Of a stretch of 64,000 nt of DNA, positions 32,881 to 44,280 are shown piece by piece. Source of the DNA: Hyphococcus sp. (lineage in GTDB: Bacteria > Pseudomonadota > Alphaproteobacteria > Caulobacterales > Parvularculaceae). A model generated the notes under the pieces. The model was given only the letters and a program-made list of their open reading frames with translations, was not told where the DNA came from and made no database searches. Where the stretch lies: assembly GCA_021776415.1 (NCBI GenBank), contig JAJFFY010000056.1, positions 115,598 to 179,597 of the forward strand, given 5' to 3'. The first letter of the stretch is position 1. Every line of letters begins with the position of its first letter. The translations under genes and the position numbers were made by a program.

Positions 32881-32989
32881 AAAGTCGTTGCGGGGCAATC
32901 GGGTTTCCAATCTGACACAACCTTGCAAAGCCGCCGGTCTCCTCACCGCTGCCAAAGCTTGGGATCGGCGATGAGGAAATCGACTTCAT
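32861..32989 (-). CDS. small ORF directly after TPP riboswitch
   Basis: A 42-codon ORF beginning MKSISSSPIPSFGSGEETGG and ending YAYAAL. Its ATG is placed two bases after the riboswitch ribosome site (GAGGGACGGGAC), the same geometry as the PH-domain gene after the other riboswitch. Its stop (32861-32863) lies just inside the start of the DUF2233 gene. It shows no domain. It may be a coupling leader peptide or the scar of a lost thiamine gene. Confidence 0.45.
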   Translation of the reverse strand: MKSISSSPIPSFGSGEETGGFARLCQIGNPIAPQRLYAYAAL

Positions 32990-32990
32990 G

Positions 32991-33195
32991 TCCCGTCCCT
33001 CACGCCGGCATGACCCGGATCAGGTGCAAAGGGTTCTTCTCAGTCCCATAAGCCCAGGCTCGCTCTAACCTTGTTAGTATGTCGCACATTGTTTCCGGCG
33101 CTCGATTAGGAGGGTCGCCCAAAAGGGCGGCCGCCGAAAGATGTGCGTCACACGAGCTGTCGAACATAGTCGACAGGCGGGACGCCCCTCGGAAC
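32991..33195 (-). promoter_or_regulatory. TPP riboswitch with greatly extended P3 arm
   Basis: On the minus strand: CGAGGGGCGTCC at the 5' side, then about 130 bases of insert, then ACTGAGAAGAACCC, TTTGCACCTGATC and GCCGGCGTGAGGGA. The core sequences match the THI consensus. The insert replaces the normally short P3 loop and can pair with itself: CTGTCGA/TCGACAG (33157-33163, 33170-33176), CGCACAT/ATGTGCG (33083-33089, 33141-33147), GCCC/GGGC. P1 uses TTCCG and CGGGA next to the start codon of the small ORF. Confidence 0.88.
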
Positions 33196-33272
33196 AAATT
33201 TAGTCTGCTCCGAAACGATGCTTTCTGCAAGTGAATTCGTTGATATGCGGAGTTGAAATTAAAGGCGTTTTA

Positions 33273-33378
33273 CTAGACCACGTTCACAATTTACCGAATC
33301 GGAGAACGTGGTCTAGATTCTTTGGTGGTCGCGCATCCGAACCCAAAAACCGCGCGCACTTTTTGTGAATGCGCTCTA
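33273..33378. repeat. dispersed intergenic repeat, copy 2 with 13-bp inverted repeat
   Basis: CTAGACCACGTTC (33273-33285) and its exact complement GAACGTGGTCTAG (33304-33316), followed by GGTCGCGCATCCGAACCC, a run AAAAACCGCGCGCACTTTTT and GAATGCGCTCTAA. On the minus strand the last part begins AGAGCGCATTC and matches the fragment at 63540. It lies between the riboswitch and the YHS gene and forms the stop codon region of the YHS gene. Confidence 0.7.
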
Positions 33379-33873
33379 ACGATCCAGTATGCCGGGCCAG
33401 TTAGCGTTGGCGCGGGCGATGTCGCGATCGATATTTGCCAGCCATTCACGCTTATACCGTCGGCTGATATTTAAAAAGAGCTTTCCTTCGTATACGTACC
33501 AGGTCTTTGGATCACCCCTGGCGAATTTATCTCGCGCCATGGCCCAAGCGCAGTAGCCGCCATATTGCGGGCGATACTGGTCAGGATTGGCTTTAAACCT
33601 GGCGAGATTTTCCGCTGAAGCAAAGCGCCATTGGACGCCTTTATAGTCCGCCACATAAGCGTCCACGCCGGCGACCGGTGCGGCGCCCTGGTCAAGCTCA
33701 AAATAAGCCACAACATCATATCCGCCGACCGCATAGTCCCAGGCGGCGCTGAAAACGCCGCCTTTGTCCATATAGATTTCCGGCGCGCGCGCCTGCGCAG
33801 TCGCAAAGGCGCAAACTACAAAGCTGAAGATTGAAAACATCGCTACGCGCATCGTCATTGGTCCCGCCTTCAT
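33376..33873 (-). CDS. YHS domain-containing exported protein
   Basis: A 165-residue protein with a signal peptide (MRVAMFSIFSFVVCAFATAQA, cleavage near residue 28) and a YHS-like domain: AVGGYDVVAYFE, then WRFASAENLARFKANPDQY and the cysteine-containing YGGYCAWAMA at about 118-127. YHS domains bind metals and occur in copper-handling and oxygenase-related proteins. Three nearby ATGs (33873, 33858, 33852) are possible starts. The stop falls in a dispersed repeat. It is monocistronic; the next gene upstream encodes a thioredoxin-like protein. Confidence 0.86.
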   Translation of the reverse strand: MKAGPMTMRVAMFSIFSFVVCAFATAQARAPEIYMDKGGVFSAAWDYAVGGYDVVAYFELDQGAAPVAGVDAYVADYKGVQWRFASAENLARFKANPDQYRPQYGGYCAWAMARDKFARGDPKTWYVYEGKLFLNISRRYKREWLANIDRDIARANANWPGILDR

Positions 33874-34053
33874 GCCATCGCCCTATATGAGTTTGTAGTT
33901 TTTAAATCAGCCCGCCAAACAACCACCGCCACACAGGTCGGAGCCCCGTGGCGATTACCGAACTATCACGTATAATGACGGCTTGCCAGTCACTAAGCCG
34001 GGACGGCTGGGCGGTCAGAAATGACGAACATGTGAGACGAGACGCGCAATCGC

Positions 34054-34524
34054 TTAATTAGCGAGCGCGATCTCTTCGCTATCACGAGAGGCAAGCGCCA
34101 CCGCCTGGGAGATGGCCGCGCGCATGGCTTGCTTGGAATGATTGATCGTCAGCATATCGATAATCTCGCCGGTATCGCTGTCAATCAACAAGGTAAATCC
34201 GGTCGCGCCTTTATAGCGCGGATAGAGATCGCCCAACCCTTCCGCTTCCGCCTGCTCATAGATTTCCTCACGCTGACCAAAAGTGAAATCAAACTCAACG
34301 AATTTCACCGGCTGATCGGCAAAATCAGGGATAATAGCGGACAGGCGCGGCTTTAAAATTTTGCAGGCCGAACACCAGGCGGAAGAAAAAGTCGCGGCGA
34401 CAATTTCCGGCTCACCGGCATATTGATAGTCCGAGCCCGCCTTCGCATTACGCCCGGAAAGGGCGAAAATAGCGATGCCGGCAACGACGATCACCGGGAA
34501 CATAAGATCTTTCAGCCGCTTCAT
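34054..34524 (-). CDS. membrane-anchored thioredoxin-like protein
   Basis: A 156-residue protein with an N-terminal hydrophobic segment (MKRLKDLMFPVIVVAGIAIF) that acts as signal or anchor, then a thioredoxin fold with the redox motif WCSACKILKP at about 51-60 (CSAC). The cis-proline region appears as TGFTLLIDSDTG. The domain faces the periplasm if the leader is a signal. A role in periplasmic thiol exchange is likely; the partner is unknown. Confidence 0.85.
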   Translation of the reverse strand: MKRLKDLMFPVIVVAGIAIFALSGRNAKAGSDYQYAGEPEIVAATFSSAWCSACKILKPRLSAIIPDFADQPVKFVEFDFTFGQREEIYEQAEAEGLGDLYPRYKGATGFTLLIDSDTGEIIDMLTINHSKQAMRAAISQAVALASRDSEEIALAN

Positions 34525-34639
34525 TTCAACACCTCAGTTTGTACCATTTTACTGCATTCCAGCTTAGACGCCTAGCCTGGCGCCGCTCACGACCTCGCGA
34601 GCTAAGTTACGTCCTTTACCGCGGCTGCGCCAGCCGAAA

Positions 34640-34675
34640 TGAAAAACGGCCCCTGCAGTTAAGGCAGGGGCCGTC
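34640..34675 (-). terminator. intrinsic terminator after the TonB-dependent receptor
   Basis: Ten-base stem CGGCCCCTGC/GCAGGGGCCG (34647-34656 and 34664-34673). On the minus strand it is followed by TTTTTC, about 37 bases after the receptor's stop. Confidence 0.88.
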
Positions 34676-34709
34676 TTCACGCTGTTTGCGCTGCGATGAG
34701 GGCCGCAGG

Positions 34710-37673
<2,964 letters not shown>

Positions 37674-38138
37674 ATTTTTCCCTCTTGTTCCGGTGAGTCT
37701 TGCGTACGCAGAACAGGCGCGCACCAAAAGACACGACGCATTCAACCAATTAATTGGCATGCATAGTATTTGTATGGTTTCACAAAGTCTGACAGCGGGT
37801 AAACTCTAAATACGACGAACCGCCCTCAAGTCACGGCAATGTGAATACTACATAAGTTGTAATGGCAATTAAGGTTAAATCGATTTGAATTTAGATAAAC
37901 TAATAGGCAAAAACGGTCGCTATCGTCAGTTTGGTTCGTAAACAAACTAATTGTGATTGTTCGATCAGATCTATATTGCAGGCATGGCTTGCAACCGATG
38001 CAAAAGATCGTTTGCGCGCAGTGCCGTAAAATATATTGGCATGCCCTAAGTTTGGACAGCATTATTTTGAGCAGCATTATAAGGGTGCACACTCAAAAAA
38101 GCTTGATTTGTTTTTCAACAGGCGCCGCAGCTTTAGCT
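37674..38138. other. AT-rich promoter region of the TonB receptor
   Basis: About 465 bases with no convincing gene; short frames present are low in coding character. It is AT-rich, and the receptor promoter is probably near 37740-37900. No operator palindrome was recognised. It runs into a mosaic of repeats from 38139. Confidence 0.4.
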
Positions 38139-38338
38139 GTGCCTAGAGCGCCGGGCGAAAAGTGGGGACCGGTTTTTCGCACCCCGACCGCGAAGGCGGT
38201 CGAATCATTATTAGCGCGCCTTCGCGCGCGGACCGCGAAGGCGGTCAGATCATAGTTGGCGCGCCTTCGCGCGCGGGCCGGAGCGCAACGAATAATCTAG
38301 ATCATCGGACGATTCCTATAAATCGCCCGATGGTCTAG
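38139..38338. repeat. dispersed intergenic repeat, copy 3, with inserted 45-bp units
   Basis: Parts in order: TAGAGCGCCGGGCGAAAAGTG, ACCGGTTTTTCGC, two tandem 45-bp units, GGAGCGCAACGAATAATCTAG, and a hairpin ATCATCGGACGATT / AATCGCCCGATGG closed by CTAG on both sides. Same parts as copy 1 at 20386-20488 except for the inserted units. The terminal CTAG supplies the TAG stop of purA. Confidence 0.82.
38186..38275. repeat. tandem pair of 45-bp two-hairpin units
   Basis: Units 38186-38230 and 38231-38275. Each has hairpin 1 GACCGC-GAAG-GCGGTC and hairpin 2 GCGCGC-CTTC-GCGCGC. The loops GAAG and CTTC are complementary, and CGCGAAGGCG can also pair with CGCCTTCGCG, so each unit has two exclusive folds. 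A third copy is at 27986-28030. Confidence 0.82.
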
Positions 38339-39627
38339 TCCTGAAACGGATCGCGCATCAAAATCACATCATCGCGTTCGGGGCTGGTGGAAACCAGAGC
38401 CACCGGGGTTTCGATCAGCTCTTCAATGCGGCGGACATATTTCACCGCCGCTGCGGGGAGATCCGCCCAGGAGCGCGCCTTTTCGCTGGTTCCGCCCCAG
38501 CCTTCCATGGTCTCAAAGACCGGCTCTGCAGCGGCCTGATTGTCAGCCCCGGCGGGCAGGTAATCATAGGCCTCGCCGTTAATGCGGTAGCCGATGCAGA
38601 CTTTCAACTCGTCAAATCCATCAAGGACATCGAGCTTTGTCAGCGCGATCCCGTCAACGCCGGCGATCTTCAGGGACTGCCGCACCAGCGCAGCGTCAAA
38701 CCAGCCACAGCGCCGCTGGCGGCCGGTGACGGTGCCGAACTCATGACCGCGCTCCCCAAGCCGTTGGCCGATGGCGTCCTCAAGTTCGGTCGGGAACGGC
38801 CCCTCGCCAACGCGCGTCGTATAGGCTTTGACAATACCGAGGACATAACCGATCGCCCGCGGCCCGAGACCGGCGCCGGTAGCGGCCTGTCCGGCGACGG
38901 TGTTCGATGAAGTGACATAAGGATAAGTGCCGTGATCGACATCAAGGAGGACGCCTTGGGCGCCTTCAAACAGTATACGCTTGCCGGCTTTGCGCGCCGC
39001 ATCCAACTCGCGCCAGACCGGCTTTGCAAACGGCGTAATCTTCGGCGCGACAGCGCGGAGCTTTTCTAACAATGCGCCGGCATCGGCGTCGTCATGGCCA
39101 AAACCGCGGCGCAAGGCATTGTGATGCACCAGCAGGTTATCGATTTTTCCCGGCAAACTATCCAGATCCGCAAGATCGACAATCCGCAACCCCCGGCGTC
39201 CGGCCTTGTCTTCATAGGCCGGGCCGATGCCGCGTTTGGTGGTGCCGATTTTGACGCCAGAGCTTGAGCCTTCGCGCATCGCGTCGAGCTCCTGATGAAG
39301 CGGCAGGATCAGCGTTGCGTTCTCGGCGATGGCAAGATTGTCCGGCGTGATGTTGACGCCCTGGGCACTAATCCGGTCAATCTCCGCCAGCAACGCGAAC
39401 GGATCGACCACGACGCCGGAACCAATGACGCCCTTGCAGCCCTTGCGCACAACCCCGGAAGGCAACAGCGAGAGCTTGTAGACCTCGCCGTCAATCACCA
39501 GCGTGTGGCCGGCATTGTGCCCGCCCTGAAACCGCACCACGACATCGGCCCTCGCCGACAGCCAGTCGACGATTTTGCCTTTGCCTTCGTCGCCCCACTG
39601 GGCGCCAATCACGGCTACGTCGGCCAT
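38335..39627 (-). CDS. purA: adenylosuccinate synthetase
   Basis: GTP-dependent first committed step from IMP to AMP. 430 residues, normal. Signatures: [20 protein letters not shown] with the P-loop (GDEGKGK, about 12-18), the QGGHNAGHT switch segment (about 34-42), GIGPAYEDK, and the C-terminal [10 protein letters not shown]. The N-terminal start is clear. The TAG stop coincides with the end of a dispersed repeat (CTAG), a sign that the repeat inserted or expanded right at the gene's end. Monocistronic. Confidence 0.98.
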   Translation of the reverse strand: MADVAVIGAQWGDEGKGKIVDWLSARADVVVRFQGGHNAGHTLVIDGEVYKLSLLPSGVVRKGCKGVIGSGVVVDPFALLAEIDRISAQGVNITPDNLAIAENATLILPLHQELDAMREGSSSGVKIGTTKRGIGPAYEDKAGRRGLRIVDLADLDSLPGKIDNLLVHHNALRRGFGHDDADAGALLEKLRAVAPKITPFAKPVWRELDAARKAGKRILFEGAQGVLLDVDHGTYPYVTSSNTVAGQAATGAGLGPRAIGYVLGIVKAYTTRVGEGPFPTELEDAIGQRLGERGHEFGTVTGRQRRCGWFDAALVRQSLKIAGVDGIALTKLDVLDGFDELKVCIGYRINGEAYDYLPAGADNQAAAEPVFETMEGWGGTSEKARSWADLPAAAVKYVRRIEELIETPVALVSTSPERDDVILMRDPFQD

Positions 39628-39850
39628 TCAGCCCTCCACCAAAATTACATGAATTTCGCACCGCACAATAAGGGCTTTGCCCGGCGGGTCAAAGCCTTCG
39701 TTTAGTCGCAAATAGAGCTCCGCTGGTCGGCGCGATATTGTGATGCCGGCCAATAAATGGCCTTATGCAACAGGAAAAGCGGCGATCAGTTTTACGGGCT
39801 AGCGTCCGGGCGGGCGGCGTCCAACCGCAGCGCGCCAAGGAGGGGCTACT

Positions 39851-40387
39851 ATGAAAAAACTATTTTTGACGGCGGCGACGGTGCTCGCCGCATCCTGCGG
39901 GAACGCGCTGGCGGCGCAAAACTCAGATGCTGCGGCCAAACCTCCGCCGCCCTGTTCATCCGAACTTTTTCACCAGTTCGACTTCTGGGTCGGCGACTGG
40001 GAGGTCTTTGGTCCTGCAGGCAAGAAAGCCGGCGACAATGTTATCTCTGTCGAAGAATACGGTTGCTTGCTGGTCGAGCACTGGACCAATACAGCCGGCG
40101 GCACCGGCCAGAGTTATAACTTTGTTGATCTCGCGACCAATAAATGGCGCCAGGTCTGGGTCAGCAAAGGTGCGACGATCGACTATTCAGGCGGCCTTAA
40201 TGAAGACGGCGCCATGCAGCTTGAAGGCGAGATCGCCTATCCGAATGGCGTCACCGCGCCTTTCAAGGGAACCTGGACGTTGAACGAAGACGGCACGGTC
40301 ACACAATATTTCCAGCAATATGATTCGGAAAAAGAAGTCTGGAACGACTGGTTCACCGGAACCTATAAGAAGAAGGGCGCCAATTAG
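39851..40387 (+). CDS. exported DUF1579-like hypothetical protein
   Basis: A 178-residue secreted protein. The leader MKKLFLTAATVLAASCGNALAA suggests signal peptidase I cleavage after about 22, with a possible lipobox at AASC. The start has AAGGAGGGG about seven bases upstream. The mature domain begins HQFDFWVGDWEVFG, the opening seen in many lipocalin-like DUF1579-type beta-barrel proteins, and continues with WRQVWVSKG and GTWTLNEDGTVTQYF. Function unknown. It is convergent with serA. Confidence 0.72.
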   Translation: MKKLFLTAATVLAASCGNALAAQNSDAAAKPPPPCSSELFHQFDFWVGDWEVFGPAGKKAGDNVISVEEYGCLLVEHWTNTAGGTGQSYNFVDLATNKWRQVWVSKGATIDYSGGLNEDGAMQLEGEIAYPNGVTAPFKGTWTLNEDGTVTQYFQQYDSEKEVWNDWFTGTYKKKGAN

Positions 40388-40404
40388 CCCCTCCTTCTAA
40401 AGGT

Positions 40405-41985
40405 TTAAAACGACAGCGCCTTGGCCTGTTGCACATGCGGCAAGGCGCGGAGTTTTTCGAGCACATCCTCGCTGACCGGTTCGTCGACCGCGACAAGCGC
40501 GATCGCCTCTTCACCCGGCGCTGAACGGCCCAGGTTGAATGTCGCAATATTGAGCTTCGCCTCGCCGAGCGTCGCCCCGAGCGCGCCAATAAAGCCCGGC
40601 TTGTCGTTATTGGCGGTATAGAGCATGTGATCGGCAAAGCGCGCCTCCATCTCAACGCCTTTGATTTCGACAATGCGCGGCTCGCCGCCGAATACCGTGC
40701 CGGAGACGGTGCGGTCCTGATTTTCGGAAATAATCCGTAATCGAATAATGCTGTCGAAGGCGTCCGCATCATCGCGGCTGGTTTCAGCAACGGATATACC
40801 GCGCTCTTTTGCGATCACTGGCGCATTAACGACATTCACGTCCTGAAGCATCGGCTTCAAGACCCCCGCCACGGCGGCGGCCGTTAGGGGCTTGATATTA
40901 AGCGCGGCGACATCGCCCTCATAGCAAATCTCGATCGACTTAATCGCGCTCTCGGTGAGTTGTCCGGCAAACGCGCCGAGCTTTTCTGCCAGCGCTATAA
41001 ACGGTTTCAATCGCGGCGCCTCCTCGGCGGTGACCGACGGCGAATTCAACGCATTGGAGACCGCGCCGCGCATCAGATATTCCGCCATTTGCTCGGCGAC
41101 TTGAATGGCGACATTTTCCTGCGCTTCCGTAGTGGAGGCGCCAAGATGGGGCGTTGCAACGACCTTGCCATGTCCGAACAGGGGATTTTCCGTCGCTGGT
41201 TCGCTCGCATAAACATCAAGCGCGGCGCCGGCGATCCGGCCTTCATCAAGGGCGCGTTTCAGAGCCGCCTCATCCACCAGACCGCCGCGCGCGCAGTTTA
41301 CGATATAGGCGCCGGATTTCATCTTGGCGATATTCTCTTCACTGAGGATATTGCGGGTCTGGTCTGTCAGCGGCGTGTGCAGCGTGACGATATCCGCGCG
41401 CGCTAGCAGCGCTTCCAGAGCGACCTTCTCAACCCCAAGCTCCACGGCGCGCTCCTCAGTCAGGAATGGATCAAACGCGATCACCCGCATTTTCAGACCA
41501 ATGGCGCGGTCGGCGACAATGGAACCGATATTGCCGCAACCAATAACCCCGAGCGTCTTGGCAAAGGCTTCCGCGCCCATAAAGGCGGACTTCTCCCACT
41601 TGCCGGCATGGGTCGACTGGTTGGCCTGCGGGATCTGCCTGAGCAGCGCGAACATCATCGCGATGGCGTGTTCCGCGGTGGTGATGGCGTTGCCATAGGG
41701 TGTGTTCATCACCACAACGCCGGCGGCGGTTGCGGCTGGAATGTCGATATTGTCAACACCGATGCCGGCACGACCGATGACTTTGAGATTGCCCGCGGCC
41801 GCAATAATTTTTCCCGTCGCCTTGGTCGCGGAGCGCACCGCAAGGCCGTCATATTGGCCAATAACGGATAGGAGTTTTTCCTTATCCTTGCCAAGGTCAG
41901 GCTGGTAATCAACGTCAACGCCGCGCTCTTTAAAGATATTGACGGCAGTCTCGCTCAGCTTGTCGGAGATCAGAACTTTAGGCAT
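40405..41985 (-). CDS. serA: D-3-phosphoglycerate dehydrogenase
   Basis: NAD-dependent oxidation of 3-phosphoglycerate, the first step of serine synthesis. 526 residues: type with substrate domain, NAD domain (GCGNIGSIVA at about 144-153), an allosteric substrate-binding domain and a C-terminal ACT domain for serine feedback (FIGALGATLGEAKLNIATFNLGR). Catalytic Arg, Glu and His lie in NCARGGLVDEAAL, and TPHLGASTTEAQENVA. Start at 41985 (MPKVLISDKLSETAV) is well supported by the N-terminus. It is 34 bases after serC and co-transcribed. Confidence 0.97.
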   Translation of the reverse strand: MPKVLISDKLSETAVNIFKERGVDVDYQPDLGKDKEKLLSVIGQYDGLAVRSATKATGKIIAAAGNLKVIGRAGIGVDNIDIPAATAAGVVVMNTPYGNAITTAEHAIAMMFALLRQIPQANQSTHAGKWEKSAFMGAEAFAKTLGVIGCGNIGSIVADRAIGLKMRVIAFDPFLTEERAVELGVEKVALEALLARADIVTLHTPLTDQTRNILSEENIAKMKSGAYIVNCARGGLVDEAALKRALDEGRIAGAALDVYASEPATENPLFGHGKVVATPHLGASTTEAQENVAIQVAEQMAEYLMRGAVSNALNSPSVTAEEAPRLKPFIALAEKLGAFAGQLTESAIKSIEICYEGDVAALNIKPLTAAAVAGVLKPMLQDVNVVNAPVIAKERGISVAETSRDDADAFDSIIRLRIISENQDRTVSGTVFGGEPRIVEIKGVEMEARFADHMLYTANNDKPGFIGALGATLGEAKLNIATFNLGRSAPGEEAIALVAVDEPVSEDVLEKLRALPHVQQAKALSF

Positions 41986-42019
41986 GGGGCAGTTCCCGTG
42001 TTTTGTTTTTGGAAAAAAA

Positions 42020-43192
42020 TTAAAGCGATGCTTTCGCGTCAGCAAAAGCCCAGTCGAGCCATGGGCACAGCGCTTCGATGTCGTCGCGCTCAACTGTGGC
42101 GCCGCACCAGATCCGCAATCCCGGCGGCGCATCGCGATAACCGCCAATGTCATAGGCGGCCTCTTCAGCCGCCATGCGCTTTTCCATGACTTTGACGAAG
42201 CTGCGCTGTTCGGCTTCATCAAGCGCGGCGATCGTCGGGTCGGTAATTTTGAGGCATACGGATGTATTGGAGCGCAAAGCCGGATCGGCGCAGAGGAAAT
42301 CTATCCATGGCGTGCGCGCCACCCACTCCGCCAGCATCGCAGCGTTGTTATCTGCGCGGGCGTGAAGCGCCTGCAACCCGCCAAGGCCCGCCGCCCATTT
42401 CAGCGCGTCAATATAATCCTCAACGCACAACATCGACGGCGTATTGATGGTCGCGCCTGCAAAAATTCCTTCGATCAGCTTGCCGCCCTTGGTGAGGCGG
42501 AACAATTTCGGCAACGGCCATGGCGGCGTATAACTTTCCAGACGCGCCACCGCGCGCGGGCTCAAAATCAGCACCCCATGGCCGCCCTCGCCGCCAAGCA
42601 CTTTCTGCCAGGAATAGGTGACAACATCGAGCTTCAGCCAATCCAGCGCTTGGGCAAAAACCGCAGAGGTCGCATCGCAAATCACGATGCCCTCGCGCTT
42701 GGCGCTAATCCAATCCGCATTGGGGACGCGCACGCCGGAAGTGGTGCCGTTCCAGGTGAACACCAGATCATGGGCGGGATCTATGGCGCCAAGATCGGCG
42801 ATCTCGCCATAGGGTGCATCAATAATGCGCGCATCGAGCTTGAGTTGTTTGACCGCGTCAGTGACCCAGCCGGCGCCGAAACTTTCCCAGGCGAGCATAT
42901 CCACAGGGCGCTCGCCAAGCATCGACCACATCGCCATCTCAACCGCGCCGGTATCTGACGCCGGCACAATCCCGATGCGGTAATCATCCGGCACGCCAAG
43001 CAGCGCGCGGGTGCGGTCAATCGCATCTTTAAGACGCGCCTTGCCGATATTCGAGCGATGAGATCGCCCAAGAGGCGCGATGCTAAGATTTTCAGGAGAC
43101 CAGCCGGGCCGCTTTGCGCAGGGCCCGGATGAAAAATATGGGCGCGCAGGGCGCGCCGCCGGTTTCGCCACCGCTGGCTTCGTCTTTGTCAT
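42020..43192 (-). CDS. serC: phosphoserine aminotransferase
   Basis: PLP-dependent second step of serine synthesis (also used in pyridoxal phosphate synthesis in some bacteria). 390 residues, the longer alphaproteobacterial form. Marks: [40 protein letters not shown] with the PLP aspartate region, and the Schiff-base lysine in [14 protein letters not shown] (about 200). It precedes serA and is preceded by two hairpins that resemble the serC RNA leader described in alphaproteobacteria. Confidence 0.96.
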   Translation of the reverse strand: MTKTKPAVAKPAARPARPYFSSGPCAKRPGWSPENLSIAPLGRSHRSNIGKARLKDAIDRTRALLGVPDDYRIGIVPASDTGAVEMAMWSMLGERPVDMLAWESFGAGWVTDAVKQLKLDARIIDAPYGEIADLGAIDPAHDLVFTWNGTTSGVRVPNADWISAKREGIVICDATSAVFAQALDWLKLDVVTYSWQKVLGGEGGHGVLILSPRAVARLESYTPPWPLPKLFRLTKGGKLIEGIFAGATINTPSMLCVEDYIDALKWAAGLGGLQALHARADNNAAMLAEWVARTPWIDFLCADPALRSNTSVCLKITDPTIAALDEAEQRSFVKVMEKRMAAEEAAYDIGGYRDAPPGLRIWCGATVERDDIEALCPWLDWAFADAKASL

Positions 43193-43250
43193 TTTATTCC
43201 ATCCTCACAGATGGCGCGCGCCCCGTTGGGGAGGCGTGGCCCGCAATCAC
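43193..43250 (-). promoter_or_regulatory. possible serC RNA leader motif
   Basis: Two hairpins just before serC on the minus strand: a GC-rich one with CCCC/GGGG at 43221-43231, and CCATC-TGTGAG-GATGG (43199-43214) whose loop and 3' arm contain the ribosome site GAGGA. A conserved serC RNA motif of this kind, at the same place, is known from alphaproteobacteria; assignment here is by position and shape only. Confidence 0.5.
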
Positions 43251-43349
43251 CCTTGCGCGCATGGCATACAGCCGTCAACCGAAATTTTTTCGCACTGCAA
43301 TAAGGTTTTCTACCTTGCGCAACGGCGCGCGCGCCGATAGCGCGTGGTT

Positions 43350-44279
43350 ATGGCCGCAAAACCCACCGCTCCGAGGCAAGCGACGCTGTTCGACTGGGCG
43401 CTACTAGTGCTGATTGTCGCCTTTGGCGGGTCGGCATTTGTGATGATCCGCAGCGCCCTTGATACCATGCCGCCCGTGGTGATTACCGTCAGTCGTTTGT
43501 GGCTTGGCGCGATTGTGGTTTACGTGATCATGCGGCACGCCGGCCGACGCCTGCCGCCGCTGGTTGTTCGCAATGGCGATAAACTTCGCATCCGCCGTAG
43601 CTGGCGCTGGATCATCGCCGTCGGCATTATCGGCAACACATTGCCGTTCTTTATCTTTCCGTGGGCGCAGCAATATGTCGATAGCGGTCTTGCGGGCGTC
43701 TATATGGCGTTCATGCCGATCTGGACAATTGCGCTGGCGTTTTTCTTTGCCGGCGAGAGCCTTACCGGGCGCAAGCTTATCGGCTTTGGCCTCGGGTTTA
43801 TCGGCGTTTTCGTGTTGATGGGACCGGAGGTTTTGAAGGGTGCGGTTGGCGCAGATCTTCTCGCGCAAGGCACGCTTTTGATCGCAACGTTGTGCTACGC
43901 GGCTTCAGTGGTCATCGCGCGCCGGGCGCCGCCGATCCGGCCGCGCGTTTTCGCCGCCGGGATGATGCTGGTCGCCGCCCTCAGCGCAACGCCCGCTCTG
44001 TTGTTTGTAAGTTTTGAGGCCGGCCAATGGTCGCTCGCCAGCATCGCAAGCGTGGTCGGGCTTGGCATATTCCCAACCGGTATAAACGGCGTCCTCATCA
44101 TCATGCTGATCCGCCGCGCCGGCGCGGGGTTCATGGCGCTGACCAATTACTTCACGCCCATATGGGCCGTCGCCATGGGCGCTCTGATTTATCACGAGCG
44201 CATTGAAGCCGGCGCCTTTGTTGCGCTCGTCCTAATTTTTATTGGCGTCGCGATCAGCCAGCGCATAACTAAAGTTTAA
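43350..44279 (+). CDS. EamA family (DMT) transporter
   Basis: A 309-residue polytopic membrane protein of the drug/metabolite transporter superfamily with ten hydrophobic helices in two five-helix EamA halves: LLVLIVAFGGSAFVMIRSAL opens the first, and GTLLIATLCYAASVVIARRA the second. Such proteins usually export amino acids, nucleobases or small drugs. The start is the ATG at 43350, with a GTG at 43344 as alternative. It is divergent from serC, separated by about 157 bases. Substrate unknown. Confidence 0.9.
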   Translation: MAAKPTAPRQATLFDWALLVLIVAFGGSAFVMIRSALDTMPPVVITVSRLWLGAIVVYVIMRHAGRRLPPLVVRNGDKLRIRRSWRWIIAVGIIGNTLPFFIFPWAQQYVDSGLAGVYMAFMPIWTIALAFFFAGESLTGRKLIGFGLGFIGVFVLMGPEVLKGAVGADLLAQGTLLIATLCYAASVVIARRAPPIRPRVFAAGMMLVAALSATPALLFVSFEAGQWSLASIASVVGLGIFPTGINGVLIIMLIRRAGAGFMALTNYFTPIWAVAMGALIYHERIEAGAFVALVLIFIGVAISQRITKV

Positions 44280-44280
44280 T

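Noticed and set aside
33000..33230. Minus-strand 76-codon frame across the second TPP riboswitch
   Set aside because: The RNA structure explains the sequence; the frame has no domain and ends inside the aptamer.
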